Shown piece by piece: positions 18,140-26,843 of a stretch of DNA of 64,000 nt. Within the stretch, counting starts at the first letter, position 1. Each line of letters begins with the position of its first letter. A program made the position numbers and the translations under genes. Location of the stretch: NCBI RefSeq assembly GCF_004114975.1, contig NZ_CP030051.1:1488001-1552000 (forward strand), in the 5' to 3' direction. A model generated the notes under the pieces. The model was given only the letters and a program-made list of their open reading frames with translations, ran no database searches and was not told the origin of the DNA. Source of the stretch: Bradyrhizobium guangdongense. GTDB lineage: Bacteria > Pseudomonadota > Alphaproteobacteria > Rhizobiales > Xanthobacteraceae.

Positions 18140-19462
18140 TCAGGCGCTGCCGCCGGGTTCCAGCGCTTCGCCGATCTCCAGCGGATGCGCCATGGTCGCG
18201 TGCAGCGCCTCGCGGTCGAGCTCGCCTTCCGAGATGCTGATGACGATGCAGGCGACACCGTTGCCAACGAGATTCGTCAGCGCACGGCATTCGCTCATGA
18301 ACTTGTCGATGCCGACCAGGATCGCGATCGACTGGATCGGAATATCAGGCACGATCGAGAGCGTCGCGGCCAGCGTGATGAAGCCGGCGCCGGTGACGCC
18401 GGAGGCGCCCTTCGAGGTGATCATGGCGATGCCCAAAATGCCGAGCTCCTGCCAGATGGTGAGGTGCGTGTTGGTCGCCTGCGCCAGGAACAGCGTCGCC
18501 AGCGTCATGTAGATGTTGGTGCCGTCGAGGTTGAAGCTGTAGCCGGTGGGGACCACGAGGCCGACCACCGAACGCGAGGCGCCGAGATGCTCCATCTTCT
18601 GAATCATCTGCGGCAGCACCGTCTCTGACGAGGAGGTGCCGAGCACGATCAGGAGCTCGTCCTTGATGTAGGCGATGAAGCGCAGAATCGAGAAGCCGGC
18701 CAGCCGCGCGATCGCACCCAGCACGATCAGCACGAACAGGATGCTGGTGAGATAGAACGTGCCGATCAGGGCGGCGAGGTTGAGCAGCGAGCCGAGTCCG
18801 TAGGCGCCGACGGTGAAGGCCATCGCACCGAATGCCCCGATCGGCGCCACGCGAACGATGATGCGGATGATGCCGAAGAACATCTTCGCGGCCTTGTCGA
18901 CCGCCTCCGCGATCGGTTCCCCGGCCTTGCCGAGGAAGGCGATGGCGAAGCCGGAGAGCATCGAGACCAGGAGCACCTGGAGCAGGTCGCCGCGTGCAAT
19001 CGCACCAAAATAGCTGTCGGGGATGATCCCCATCAGATGGGCGACGATGCCGTCCTCCTTGGCCTTCGTGACATAGGTCGCCACCGACTTCGGATCGATC
19101 GTGGCAGGGTCGATGTTGAACCCGTTCCCGGGCTGCAGAATCTCGCCAACTAGAAGGCCGACCGCCAGCGCAACGGTCGAGACCGTCTCGAAGTAGATCA
19201 GCGACTTCAACCCGACCCGGCCGACGCGCTTGAGGTCGCCCATCGAGGAGATGCCGTGCACCACGGTGCAGAAGATCACCGGCGCGATCATCATCTTGAT
19301 CAGCGCGATGAAGCCGTCTCCGAGCGGCTTCAGCGCCTTGCCGAGATCCGGATAGAAATAGCCGATCAGCACGCCGAGCGCGATCGCGATCAGTACCTGG
19401 ACGTAGAGGATCTTGTACCAGCGCTGGTGCCGCCGGGCTGGTTGGATCGCGATCTGTGTCAT
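18140..19462 (-). CDS. dctA: C4-dicarboxylate transport protein DctA
   Basis: A 440-residue DAACS-family (glutamate/dicarboxylate:cation) symporter with about eight helices. The start ([20 protein letters not shown]) and the conserved reentrant-loop motifs ([44 protein letters not shown]) match DctA of rhizobia, which imports succinate, malate and fumarate. In rhizobia dctA is often driven by sigma-54 and DctBD. I found no convincing -24/-12 TGGCAC-N5-TTGC site in the 123-base upstream space and no dctBD genes nearby, so this copy may be regulated differently. Confidence 0.95.
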   Translation of the reverse strand: MTQIAIQPARRHQRWYKILYVQVLIAIALGVLIGYFYPDLGKALKPLGDGFIALIKMMIAPVIFCTVVHGISSMGDLKRVGRVGLKSLIYFETVSTVALAVGLLVGEILQPGNGFNIDPATIDPKSVATYVTKAKEDGIVAHLMGIIPDSYFGAIARGDLLQVLLVSMLSGFAIAFLGKAGEPIAEAVDKAAKMFFGIIRIIVRVAPIGAFGAMAFTVGAYGLGSLLNLAALIGTFYLTSILFVLIVLGAIARLAGFSILRFIAYIKDELLIVLGTSSSETVLPQMIQKMEHLGASRSVVGLVVPTGYSFNLDGTNIYMTLATLFLAQATNTHLTIWQELGILGIAMITSKGASGVTGAGFITLAATLSIVPDIPIQSIAILVGIDKFMSECRALTNLVGNGVACIVISISEGELDREALHATMAHPLEIGEALEPGGSA

Positions 19463-19501
19463 AAAGTGAGTCTCGAAATGCGTTTGAGCTTGCGTGATTT
19501 A

Positions 19502-19557
19502 CATCATGTGATGACGGCCGCATAAGCAACAATCACGTTTGTCTGTTCGCGCGAACA
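19502..19557. promoter_or_regulatory. Two inverted repeats in the dctA / permease divergent promoter
   Basis: The 123-base space between the divergent genes holds CATCATGTGATG (19502-19513, five-base arms around TG) and the perfect 14-bp palindrome TGTTCGCGCGAACA (19544-19557). The latter ends 28 bases before the permease start. Both look like operator sites for a dimeric regulator. The second is not the alphaproteobacterial LexA box, which is a direct GTTC-N7-GTTC repeat. Confidence 0.45.
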
Positions 19558-19585
19558 TCAATCGCTGCACTGCAATGGGGGGAAC

Positions 19586-20905
19586 ATGTCGAACGGGACG
19601 GGCGCCGGCGAGCAGGCGAATAGCTATTTTCCGCGTTGGAAGCTCAAGACCTCGGGCGTGATCATGCCGGAGGAACGATTGCCATGGGGCCAGACCATCG
19701 TCTCCGGTCTTCAGCATTGCGTCGCCATGTCGGGCTCGACGATCATCGCGCCGCTGCTGATGGGGTTTGATCCCAATGTCGCCGTCCTGTTCTCCGGCAT
19801 CGGCACGCTGATCTTCTTCGTCATCGTCGCAGGGCGCGTGCCGAGCTATCTCGGCTCGAGCTTCGCCTTCATCGCCGTCGTCCTCGCTGCCACCGGCTAT
19901 GCAGGGCATGGGCCGAACCCGAACATCTCGGTTGCGCTCGGCGGCATCGTCGGGGCCGGCGTGCTCTATGGCGTGATCGCGTTGATCGTGATGTGGTCGG
20001 GCGTCGGCTGGGTCGAGCGGCTGCTGCCGCCTGTAGTCACCGGCGCCGTGGTCGCCGCGATCGGGCTCAACCTCGCGCCCGTGGCGGTCAAGGCCGTGAG
20101 CGCGAACGGATTCGACACCTGGATCGGGCTTGCGACCGTCCTCATCATCGGCGTTGTCGCCGTCGCCGCGCCCGGCCTGTGGCGCCGGCTGCCGATCATT
20201 CTCGGCGCGATCGGTGGATATCTGTTGTATCTGCTGTTTGCGAACGGCCTCGGCTTCGGCAAGCCGATCGATTTCGCGCAGCTTTCGGCCGCGCCTTGGT
20301 TCGGCTTGCCGAATTTCATGACGCCGACCTTTCGTGCCGACGCGATCTTTCTGATCGCGCCGGTCGCGGTCATCCTCGTCGCCGAGAACCTCGGTCACAT
20401 CAAGGCCGTCGGCGCCATGACCGGCCGAAGCCTCGATGCCTATCTCGGCCGCGCCTTGTTCGCCGACAGCCTCGCGACGATCGTGGCTGCCTGCGGCGGC
20501 GGCACCGGCGTCACCACCTATGCCGAGAACATCGGTGTCATGGCGGCGACCAAGGTCTATTCGACCTTGCTGTTCGCCTTCGCTGCCACGGTCTCGATCC
20601 TGCTCGGATTCTCGCCGAAATTCGGCGCGCTGATCCTGTCGATCCCGGGTCCGGTCATCGGCGGCCTTTCGATCGTGCTGTTCGGCTTGATCGCGGCGAT
20701 GGCCGGCCGGATCTGGGTCGAGAACAAGGTCGACTTCGCCGATCCCGCCAACCTGATCACCGTCGCGGTGGCGCTGACTGCTGGGGCGGGCGATCTCACG
20801 CTCAAATTCGGCGCGTTCACGATCGGCGGGATTGGCACTGCGACCTTCGGCGCCATCATTCTCTATCAGATCCTGACCTCACCGATCGCACGACGCGCGG
20901 AATGA
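19586..20905 (+). CDS. Nucleobase:cation symporter-2 family permease (uracil/xanthine type)
   Basis: A 439-residue NCS2 permease with about 14 hydrophobic segments. Family features are the start LPWGQTIVSGLQHCVAMSGSTIIAP, and the central NAT motif region VAENLGHIKAVGAMTG with the following CGGGTGVTTYAENIG. This last motif, with TYAENIG, resembles the RutG/UraA uracil branch more than xanthine permeases. ATG at 19586 follows GGGGGGAAC. It is divergent from dctA. No pyrimidine catabolic gene lies next to it; the next gene is an SDR. Confidence 0.9.
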   Translation: MSNGTGAGEQANSYFPRWKLKTSGVIMPEERLPWGQTIVSGLQHCVAMSGSTIIAPLLMGFDPNVAVLFSGIGTLIFFVIVAGRVPSYLGSSFAFIAVVLAATGYAGHGPNPNISVALGGIVGAGVLYGVIALIVMWSGVGWVERLLPPVVTGAVVAAIGLNLAPVAVKAVSANGFDTWIGLATVLIIGVVAVAAPGLWRRLPIILGAIGGYLLYLLFANGLGFGKPIDFAQLSAAPWFGLPNFMTPTFRADAIFLIAPVAVILVAENLGHIKAVGAMTGRSLDAYLGRALFADSLATIVAACGGGTGVTTYAENIGVMAATKVYSTLLFAFAATVSILLGFSPKFGALILSIPGPVIGGLSIVLFGLIAAMAGRIWVENKVDFADPANLITVAVALTAGAGDLTLKFGAFTIGGIGTATFGAIILYQILTSPIARRAE

Positions 20906-20979
20906 ATCCCGGCGATGCACCAGCGGGATGGAACAAAACATCGGTTCCATCCATGATGAAGCATCCCCGGAGAAACCCT

Positions 20980-21816
20980 ATGCCACAGACCGATCTCTCG
21001 ACCACCTTTCCTTCGCGCCTCGTCGGCCGCCATGCGCTGGTGACCGGTGCCTCCCAAGGCATCGGCCGCGCCGTTGCCGTCAGGCTCGCTCAGGAAGGCG
21101 CGACCGTCGCCATCAATTATGTCGATCATCCCGGCAAGGCGGAGGAGACGCTGGCACTCGCGAGGACGGGATCGAGCGATCGCGGTCACGGCAAGCTCGA
21201 TCATGTCATCGTCAAGGCCGATGTCAGCGACGAGCAGGAAGTCGCTGCGATGTTCGAGACCATCCTGGCGCGCTGGAAGCGCCTCGATTGTCTGGTCAAC
21301 AATGCCGGCTTCCAGCGAGAATCGGCGAGCGAGGCGCTCGACATCGAAACCTATCGCCGCATCATCGACGTCAACCTCAACGGCGCCGTGCTGTGTGCGC
21401 AGAAGGCGCTCGCGCATTTCGTCACCCGCGGCGGAGGCGGCAGTATCATCAACTGCTCCAGCGTCCACCAGATCATCCCGAAGCCGGGCTATCTCGCTTA
21501 CTCCATCAGCAAGGGCGGCATGGCCAATCTGACCCGCACGCTGGCGCTGGAATTTGCCGGCCGCGGCATTCGCGTCAATGCTGTCGGTCCCGGCGCAATC
21601 GATACGCCGATCAACGCGGCCTGGACCGGCGATGCCGGGAAGCGGGACACCGTCACCAGCCATATTCCGCTCGGGCGCGTCGGCGCGCCGGAAGAGATCG
21701 CAGCCGTGTTCGCCTTCCTCGCCTCCGATGATGCCAGCTACATTACCGGGCAGACCATCTACGCCTGTGGAGGATTGACGCTCTTTCCGGAGTTTCGCGA
21801 GAACTGGGCGAGCTAA
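20980..21816 (+). CDS. SDR-family oxidoreductase, glucose 1-dehydrogenase-like
   Basis: A 278-residue short-chain dehydrogenase. Cofactor motif TGASQGIGRAVAVRLA, NNAG in CLVNNAGFQRE, catalytic Ser in INCSSVHQI and YxxxK in YSISK are all present. The longer N-terminus and 'SVHQIIPKPGY' segment resemble bacterial glucose 1-dehydrogenases and YghA-like enzymes. ATG at 20980 has CGGAGAAA before it; an earlier ATG pair at 20953 is possible. A 74-base gap separates it from the permease, so co-transcription is likely but not certain. Confidence 0.88.
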   Translation: MPQTDLSTTFPSRLVGRHALVTGASQGIGRAVAVRLAQEGATVAINYVDHPGKAEETLALARTGSSDRGHGKLDHVIVKADVSDEQEVAAMFETILARWKRLDCLVNNAGFQRESASEALDIETYRRIIDVNLNGAVLCAQKALAHFVTRGGGGSIINCSSVHQIIPKPGYLAYSISKGGMANLTRTLALEFAGRGIRVNAVGPGAIDTPINAAWTGDAGKRDTVTSHIPLGRVGAPEEIAAVFAFLASDDASYITGQTIYACGGLTLFPEFRENWAS

Positions 21817-21829
21817 GGGCCGGCGCCGA

Positions 21830-22966
21830 TCAACCGGCCGTCGGCCGTTCGAAGCCGGCGATCAGTTTCACCAGCTCGCTCTGGCGTGCAGTCCGGGTCT
21901 TGCGGAAGAGGTTGTGCAGGTGGGTTTTCACTGTCGCCTGAGACAGGCCCAGCAGATCGGCCAGAGCCTGCACCCCGCTGACCTTCATGATGCCGTCGAG
22001 CACGCGGATCTCGCCGGCGGTGAGGCCGTATTGCTTTGCCAACGCTTCCAGCGGCGGCGGGCTGACGGGCGATGTCCTGCGAACGAACACCGCCGCAATC
22101 GCCGAATGCACCGCGCCGGCCCGTTGGCGGTCGCCCGCCGTCAGCGAGAGGACATGGGCGAACCAGCGGCGGGCGGGTGCATCAGACAGCGGAATTGCAG
22201 CGCCATGCCCTCGCGCCGTCAGGTCGCCGTTCTCGGCCGCCGTCACGAGATCGCGAAGCATACGCTGCGCATCGGGCGCGACGGCCGCCAGCGCGCCTCG
22301 CCGCTCTTGCAACAGCGTGCCTTCGTCGAGCATGCTGCGCGCCAGTTCATTCACGAAGACGATCCGGCCGTTCGGCCCCAGCAGGAAGATGGCGGCCTCG
22401 ACGTTGTCGAGCGTTTCGGTGAGGACCGCCTGCGCCGTCTTGCGCTGATCGAACAGCCGGCCGATTGCAACCGCGCGCTGAAAATGCGGCACGATCAGCG
22501 CCGCCCGCTGTCTCGCCCCCTCGTCGACAATTCCGTGCGTGTGGTCGCGCCGGATGTTGAGCACCGACGAGCTCGTTGTGCCCTTTTCCAGGTTGACACA
22601 GACCACGTCGGCAATTCCTTGCGGTTCCACCCATTCCCGGTGAAAGCGTGTCTCGACCAGCTCCGCTTCGGGAACGATGTCGGTCGGCGTGTAGATCAAT
22701 CCGGATTCGATGAAGGTCGCCGCCGGAAATACCGGATTCATCGGCATGTATTTCTCGAAATAGAGCTGCGTGTAATGTGGGTCGTCGTTGAACAAATGCA
22801 GCGCCGCAGAGCTTTCGCTGGCGACGTCGTGCCAATACAGCACGGCCGAAGAACCGCCGACGAAATCGCAGGAGCGTTCCAGCGCCCGCAGCCACAAGGT
22901 CGGATCGAGTGCGGCGTCGTAGATGTCGCCGATCAGCCCAGAGAGCATTGACCCCTCGGACGTCAC
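21830..22966 (-). CDS. LuxR-family regulator, paralog 1 of 2
   Basis: A 378-residue protein with a C-terminal LuxR-type helix-turn-helix (about residues 310-370: LTAGEIRVLDGIMKVSG, then LLGLSQATVKTHLHNLFRKT). Ahead of it is a PAS-like segment (IFLLGPNGRIVFVNELA). GTG at 22966 was chosen, not the open frame to 23149, because its paralog at 24728 begins with the same GTG ACG TC(C/T) GA(A/G) bases and aligned residues. The N-terminal part (IYDAALDPTLW, HLFNDDPHYTQLYFEKY) is shared with the paralog. There is no autoinducer or response-regulator receiver domain that I recognise. The ligand is unknown. Confidence 0.85.
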   Translation of the reverse strand: MTSEGSMLSGLIGDIYDAALDPTLWLRALERSCDFVGGSSAVLYWHDVASESSAALHLFNDDPHYTQLYFEKYMPMNPVFPAATFIESGLIYTPTDIVPEAELVETRFHREWVEPQGIADVVCVNLEKGTTSSSVLNIRRDHTHGIVDEGARQRAALIVPHFQRAVAIGRLFDQRKTAQAVLTETLDNVEAAIFLLGPNGRIVFVNELARSMLDEGTLLQERRGALAAVAPDAQRMLRDLVTAAENGDLTARGHGAAIPLSDAPARRWFAHVLSLTAGDRQRAGAVHSAIAAVFVRRTSPVSPPPLEALAKQYGLTAGEIRVLDGIMKVSGVQALADLLGLSQATVKTHLHNLFRKTRTARQSELVKLIAGFERPTAG

Positions 22967-23375
22967 GGCGAACCCAACCTGTATCGAACGTGCATTCCCG
23001 ATCGTCTCGGCATTTGCGCCTGGCTGCAGCAACGAAACTGCAGCCGCTGATAGTTGCGCCAAATATTGCAGAATGTTTTCGAAGTTCAAGACGGCGAGAT
23101 CGTGAGGACCGGATTGTCGATGGGCCGCTCCTGCCGCTTCTGTGGGCATTGTGACAGATTGAATGTTGTTTGGTGGGCGTCCCCGCTATTCTTTCACTGC
23201 GTTCCGATGCCGTTCAGCAACAGTCTGCAAAAAGTAACATTCCACCGCCACACCCCGCCGAACTTCAACCGAACGGTTGATGTCCGCCTTGTCGCCTTGA
23301 TCCACATTCGGGGTCTCCCGTATCCGGGCCGATCGGCCAGGATCGGCCGTCATTCCGGAGCTCGCGGGGTCTAAG
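22967..23375. other. 409-base gene-free region with two inverted repeats
   Basis: This is the space between the divergent LuxR gene and the YadA-like gene. It holds a 16-bp inverted repeat TCAACCGAACGGTTGA at 23265-23280 and GGCCGATC / GATCGGCC around six bases at 23327-23348, 27 bases before the YadA-like ATG. The open frame at 22967-23149 continues the LuxR frame upstream and shows no conserved sequence. Both repeats are candidate operators for the flanking LuxR proteins. Confidence 0.4.
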
Positions 23376-23840
23376 ATGCTTCCTGCAGTCAAATCGGTCG
23401 CAGTCTCCGCGGCACTTGCAATGTTCGGCATGGCGCTTGATCCAGCGCCGGTCATCGCCCAGACGGTGTGCGGCCAGGCCGGGACGGGCACGGCTCTTGG
23501 TTCGGCGACAGGTTCTTTCGCGCTCGCTTGTGGTGGTCTCAGCTCGGCGGCTGGCAACGGTGGCACGGCGATCGGCTTTCAAAGCGAGGCGGACGGTCGA
23601 GTGGCCAAGGCGCTCGGTTCATTGAGCCAAGCAACAGGGAATTACACCACGGCGACAGGTTCCGAATCCAAGGCCATTGGCGACTCCAGCACGGCGACCG
23701 GAGTCCTCAGCAACGCAGCGGGTGTCGGCAGCACCGCAATGGGCGGCGGCAGTATCGCAAACAGCATCAGCGGTGCCCTCGAGGGCGCCAATCCCTTCGC
23801 GCTTGGCGCGACAGCGCTGCTCTATGACGGCAAGAGCTAG
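23376..23840 (+). CDS. Secreted protein with YadA-head-like repeats, probably truncated
   Basis: A 154-residue protein. Residues 1-29 form a signal peptide ending in PVIAQ. Then come repeats of about 14 residues typical of trimeric autotransporter (YadA/Hia) heads: GTALGSATGSF, GTAIGFQSEADG, AKALGSLSQATGNYTTATG, SKAIGDSSTATG and STAMGGGS. There is no stalk or membrane anchor. The frame stops at TAG (23838-23840) but stays open beyond it to TAG at 23922-23924, right at the next gene's ribosome-binding site. The first stop may therefore be a nonsense mutation, giving 181 residues originally, or the gene may be a decayed adhesin. Real secretion without an anchor is possible. Confidence 0.6.
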   Translation: MLPAVKSVAVSAALAMFGMALDPAPVIAQTVCGQAGTGTALGSATGSFALACGGLSSAAGNGGTAIGFQSEADGRVAKALGSLSQATGNYTTATGSESKAIGDSSTATGVLSNAAGVGSTAMGGGSIANSISGALEGANPFALGATALLYDGKS

Positions 23841-23931
23841 GCGGTCGTCGCCAATGCCGGCGGCGGCGTCGGGCTCGAACGCAGCGTTGCAGGCGGCCGC
23901 GGCGCCGTTTCGATCCAGTGGTAGGAAGAAC

Positions 23932-24536
23932 GTGCTTACCATCGGACTGCGCTGGCTGGGTGCAGGACTGGCTCTCCTCGTCGTCGCGCTCCTGATTTTT
24001 GGCGCGGTGACGACATCTGCGCAGCAGACCCACCGCAGTCGCATCAGGCGCCCCAGCAGCAGGCAGCCAAGCCGGCCAATAGCGATCGTAACGGCGTGCT
24101 GATGCTGGTCCGCTCGACCCTGCTCGCACTCGACCATGCCAACAAGACCGGGAACTACACTGTGCTGCGCGACCTCGGCGCACCCGGATTCCAAGTCAAC
24201 ACCGCGGCGAAGCTCGGGGAGATCTTCGCCGAGCAGCGCGGCGAGAAGCTGGATCTCTCCGGCGTGGCGGTCATCGATCCGCAATTGTCGCTGCTGCCGC
24301 AGATCGAGCCGAATGGGCTGCTGCACATGGCAGGATTTTTTCCGTCGGTGCCCTCCCAGGTGAATTTCGAACTGCTGTTTGCGCCGGTCGAAGGGCAGTG
24401 GCGCGTGTTCGGTGTGTCGCTGTCGGTCGGCCAGTCCGCGCCGGTGGCTCCGTCTGCTCCGGAGCCTCCGCCCGCCAAGGCCGTGGTCTCGCAGAAGCAG
24501 GTCGCGGCGCCGAAGCCGGCCGTGCCTGCGAAATAG
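23932..24536 (+). pseudogene. Exported hypothetical protein, frameshifted
   Basis: The first part, read from GTG at 23932 behind AGGAAG, is a clear signal anchor (IGLRWLGAGLALLVVALLIFG, then VTTSAQQ) and runs to TGA at 24100-24102. The second part lies in another frame. It reads without stop from the proline/glutamine-rich PPQSHQAPQQQAAKPANSDR (about 24030) through LMLVRSTLLALDHANKTGNY to a proline-rich tail ending at 24536. Joining AQQT to PPQSHQ needs one extra base near 24030-24036 (a run of Cs), so a single-base deletion or sequencing error is likely. A start at 24096 would drop the signal peptide. The domain (ALDHANKTGNYTVLRDLGAP) is seen as a lone exported protein in Bradyrhizobium-type genomes; its function is unknown. 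Confidence 0.6.
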
Positions 24537-24644
24537 CCGATGCGTCTTCATTGCGACGATCGTCGAGCTACGGCCTTCGCACATTGGAGATCGCGTGCTG
24601 CTTCGTCCTGCGGCCTGCTTCTCAAAATTCGCGTGCACGATGTT

Positions 24645-24674
24645 TTGCAGACGTCATCAACCTTGTGGTAGAAT
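24645..24674 (+). promoter_or_regulatory. Possible sigma-70-like promoter for the second LuxR gene
   Basis: TTGCAG (24645-24650), 18 bases, then TAGAAT (24669-24674), 53 bases before the GTG start at 24728. Match to consensus is fair, but no support beyond position exists. Confidence 0.3.
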
Positions 24675-24727
24675 GTTACTGGATTCACCCATGCCTGCAT
24701 ACCATTCAAGATGATGAAGAGTTGATT

Positions 24728-25858
24728 GTGACGTCTGAAGCCGCCTTGCTTTCGCAGCTGATTGCTCTCGTTTACGACGCCGCGCTCGATCCCACCCTTT
24801 GGCCACGTGCCCTGGAGCAAGCCTGCCTGTTCGTCGGCGGCTCCTCCGGCGCCTTGTTCTGGCACGATGCGGCGACCGAGCAGACCGCGGTTCTGCATCT
24901 CTTCAATGAAGGACCCGAATACACAAAACTCTATCTTGAAAAGTACCTTGCCTTGAATCCGTGCTTTCCGGCGGCAACGTTCTGCGAGGCCGGTCTCGTC
25001 TATGCATCCAGCGATTTCGTCCCATTCGAGGAAATGGCGCAGACGCGCTTTTATGAAGAGTGGATGAAACCGCAGGGCATGGTCGATGCGCTCGGATCGA
25101 ATCTGGAAAAGGGAGCGACCAATTCATCGATCGTCAGTGTCCGGATGCATGGGAATGACGGGCTTGTCGATGCCGATGATCGCCGCCGCTTTGCGCTGCT
25201 CGTGCCGCATTTCCAACGCGCGGTGTCGATCGGGCGGCTGTTCGATCAGAGCAAGACCGCGCAGGCGGTCCTGACCCAGACGCTCGACCACGTCTCGGCT
25301 GCCGTGTTCCTGGTCGGGTCCAATGGGCGGCTCGTCTTCGCCAACGCGCCGGGGCGGACGGTGCTGGACGAGGCCGCACTGTTCACCGAAAGAAACGGGC
25401 TGCTGTTCGCCGTTGCGCCCGATGCGCAGCGCGCGTTGCGCGAGGCATGCCTCGCGGCCGAGACCGGCAACGCCGCAGCGGACGGTAGCGGACCCATTCC
25501 GCTCGCGACCTCGCAAGCCGGCTGGTTCGCCAATGTGCTGCCGCTGACCTCGGGCGACCGGCAGCGTACCGGAGCGCTGCATTCCGCGGTGGCTGCCGTC
25601 TTTGTCCGCAGGACCTCGCCGGCAAGCCCGCCGCCGCTGGAGGCGCTGGCAAAGCTCTACAAACTCACCGCCAGCGAAATCCGCCTGGTCGATGCGGTCA
25701 TGAAGGTCAGTGGGGTGAAAGCCCTGGCCGATCTGCTCGGCTTGACCCAGGCCACTGTGAAGACGCACCTTCACAACGTCTTTCGCAAGACCGGCACCGC
25801 GCGGCAGAGCGAGCTGGTCAAGCTGATCGCCGGCTTCGCGCCGCCGACGCAGGAGTGA
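24728..25858 (+). CDS. LuxR-family regulator, paralog 2 of 2
   Basis: A 376-residue paralog of the protein at 21830-22966; by eye well over half of residues are identical across the whole length. The C-terminal helix-turn-helix is LTASEIRLVDAVMKVSG then LLGLTQATVKTHLHNVFRKT. A central PAS-like piece (VFLVGSNGRLVFANAPG) and the shared N-terminal YDAALDPTLWPRALEQA are present. Translation probably begins at GTG 24728, as in the paralog. It is divergent in gene order from paralog 1 and both flank the YadA-like and frameshifted genes, suggesting a tandem/inverted duplication that captured or regulates the intervening genes. Confidence 0.85.
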   Translation: MTSEAALLSQLIALVYDAALDPTLWPRALEQACLFVGGSSGALFWHDAATEQTAVLHLFNEGPEYTKLYLEKYLALNPCFPAATFCEAGLVYASSDFVPFEEMAQTRFYEEWMKPQGMVDALGSNLEKGATNSSIVSVRMHGNDGLVDADDRRRFALLVPHFQRAVSIGRLFDQSKTAQAVLTQTLDHVSAAVFLVGSNGRLVFANAPGRTVLDEAALFTERNGLLFAVAPDAQRALREACLAAETGNAAADGSGPIPLATSQAGWFANVLPLTSGDRQRTGALHSAVAAVFVRRTSPASPPPLEALAKLYKLTASEIRLVDAVMKVSGVKALADLLGLTQATVKTHLHNVFRKTGTARQSELVKLIAGFAPPTQE

Positions 25859-25895
25859 TCTGGAAAAACGCGCCGGCGCGGACTACATCTGCCTC

Positions 25896-26702
25896 ATGGC
25901 AAACCATTTGCTCCAGGATTTCGTCGAACGGCACGAAAAGCTCTTCGTGCTGACCGGCGCCGGTGTCAGCACGAATTCAGGCATTCCCGACTATCGCGAC
26001 AGGGACGGCAACTGGAAGCGGACCCAGCCGGTCAATTTCCAGGCCTTCATGTCGGAGGAGCCGACGCGCCAACGCTATTGGGCGCGCAGTCTGATCGGCT
26101 GGCGGCGGTTCGGACAGGCCCGGCCGAACGATGCGCATCACGCGCTCGCCCGGCTCGAGGCCGACGGGCGCTGCGGGATGCTGCTGACGCAGAATGTCGA
26201 CCGTTTGCATCAATCTGCGGGCCACCGTCAGGTGATCGATCTGCACGGGCGGCTCGACCTGGTCCGCTGCATGGGCTGCGGCGCGAAGGCGCCCCGGAGC
26301 GAATTCCAGGATGTGCTTGGCCGTGCTAATCCCGAATGGCTGACGCTCGAAGCTGCGGATGCGCCCGACGGCGATGCCGATCTGGAGGACGCGGAATTCT
26401 CCTCGTTCAAGGTGCCTGCCTGCGAAGCCTGCGGCGGCATCCTCAAACCCGACGTTGTGTTTTTCGGCGAGAACGTCCCTCGCGACGTGGTTGCTGTTGC
26501 GCAAGACCATCTATCGCAGGCCGACGCTATGCTGATCGTTGGCTCGTCGCTGATGGTCTATTCCGGCTTTCGCTTTGTGCAGGCTGCGGCGCAGCGCAAC
26601 ATTCCGATCGCCGCGGTCAATCTCGGACGCACCCGCGCCGATGATCTTCTGACGCTGAAGGTCGAGGCGCGCTGCGAAGCAGCGCTTGCATTCCTGCTCT
26701 GA
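25896..26702 (+). CDS. Sir2-family NAD-dependent deacetylase, class II-like
   Basis: A 268-residue sirtuin. The NAD-binding motif is GAGVSTNSGIPDYRD (about residues 21-35). The motif TQNVDRLHQSAG follows, and the catalytic histidine lies in VIDLHGRLD. The zinc ligands are two CxxC pairs, CMGC and CEAC. GSSLMVYSGFR and AVNLGRTRAD end the Rossmann domain. The sequence pattern matches bacterial SIRT4-like class II enzymes. It would remove acyl groups from lysines using NAD+. It lies 37 bases after the LuxR stop but is probably separate from it. No obvious partner acetyltransferase is nearby. Confidence 0.93.
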   Translation: MANHLLQDFVERHEKLFVLTGAGVSTNSGIPDYRDRDGNWKRTQPVNFQAFMSEEPTRQRYWARSLIGWRRFGQARPNDAHHALARLEADGRCGMLLTQNVDRLHQSAGHRQVIDLHGRLDLVRCMGCGAKAPRSEFQDVLGRANPEWLTLEAADAPDGDADLEDAEFSSFKVPACEACGGILKPDVVFFGENVPRDVVAVAQDHLSQADAMLIVGSSLMVYSGFRFVQAAAQRNIPIAAVNLGRTRADDLLTLKVEARCEAALAFLL

Positions 26703-26843
26703 TCTCACGCCAGGCGAACATGCCTTGCGTATTGCATAGGTGCCGCGCAGAATAGCTTGGCACAGCATTTCAGCATGCTCGATGGCATGGAAATTGCTGC
26801 GTTTTCGCCTTGAGTCTTGACGATCAGCACGGAGATTTCTGGA

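Noticed and set aside
19544..19557. SOS (LexA) box
   Set aside because: Alphaproteobacterial LexA sites are direct GTTC-N7-GTTC repeats; this is an inverted GTTC...GAAC palindrome with no spacer.
19463..19585. Sigma-54 promoter for dctA
   Set aside because: I looked for TGGCAC-N5-TTGC on the dctA strand in this gap and found no acceptable match. DctBD genes are not in the window either.
24030..24102. Programmed frameshift in the exported gene
   Set aside because: No slippery heptamer or downstream structure was seen at the join, so a simple one-base deletion is more likely.
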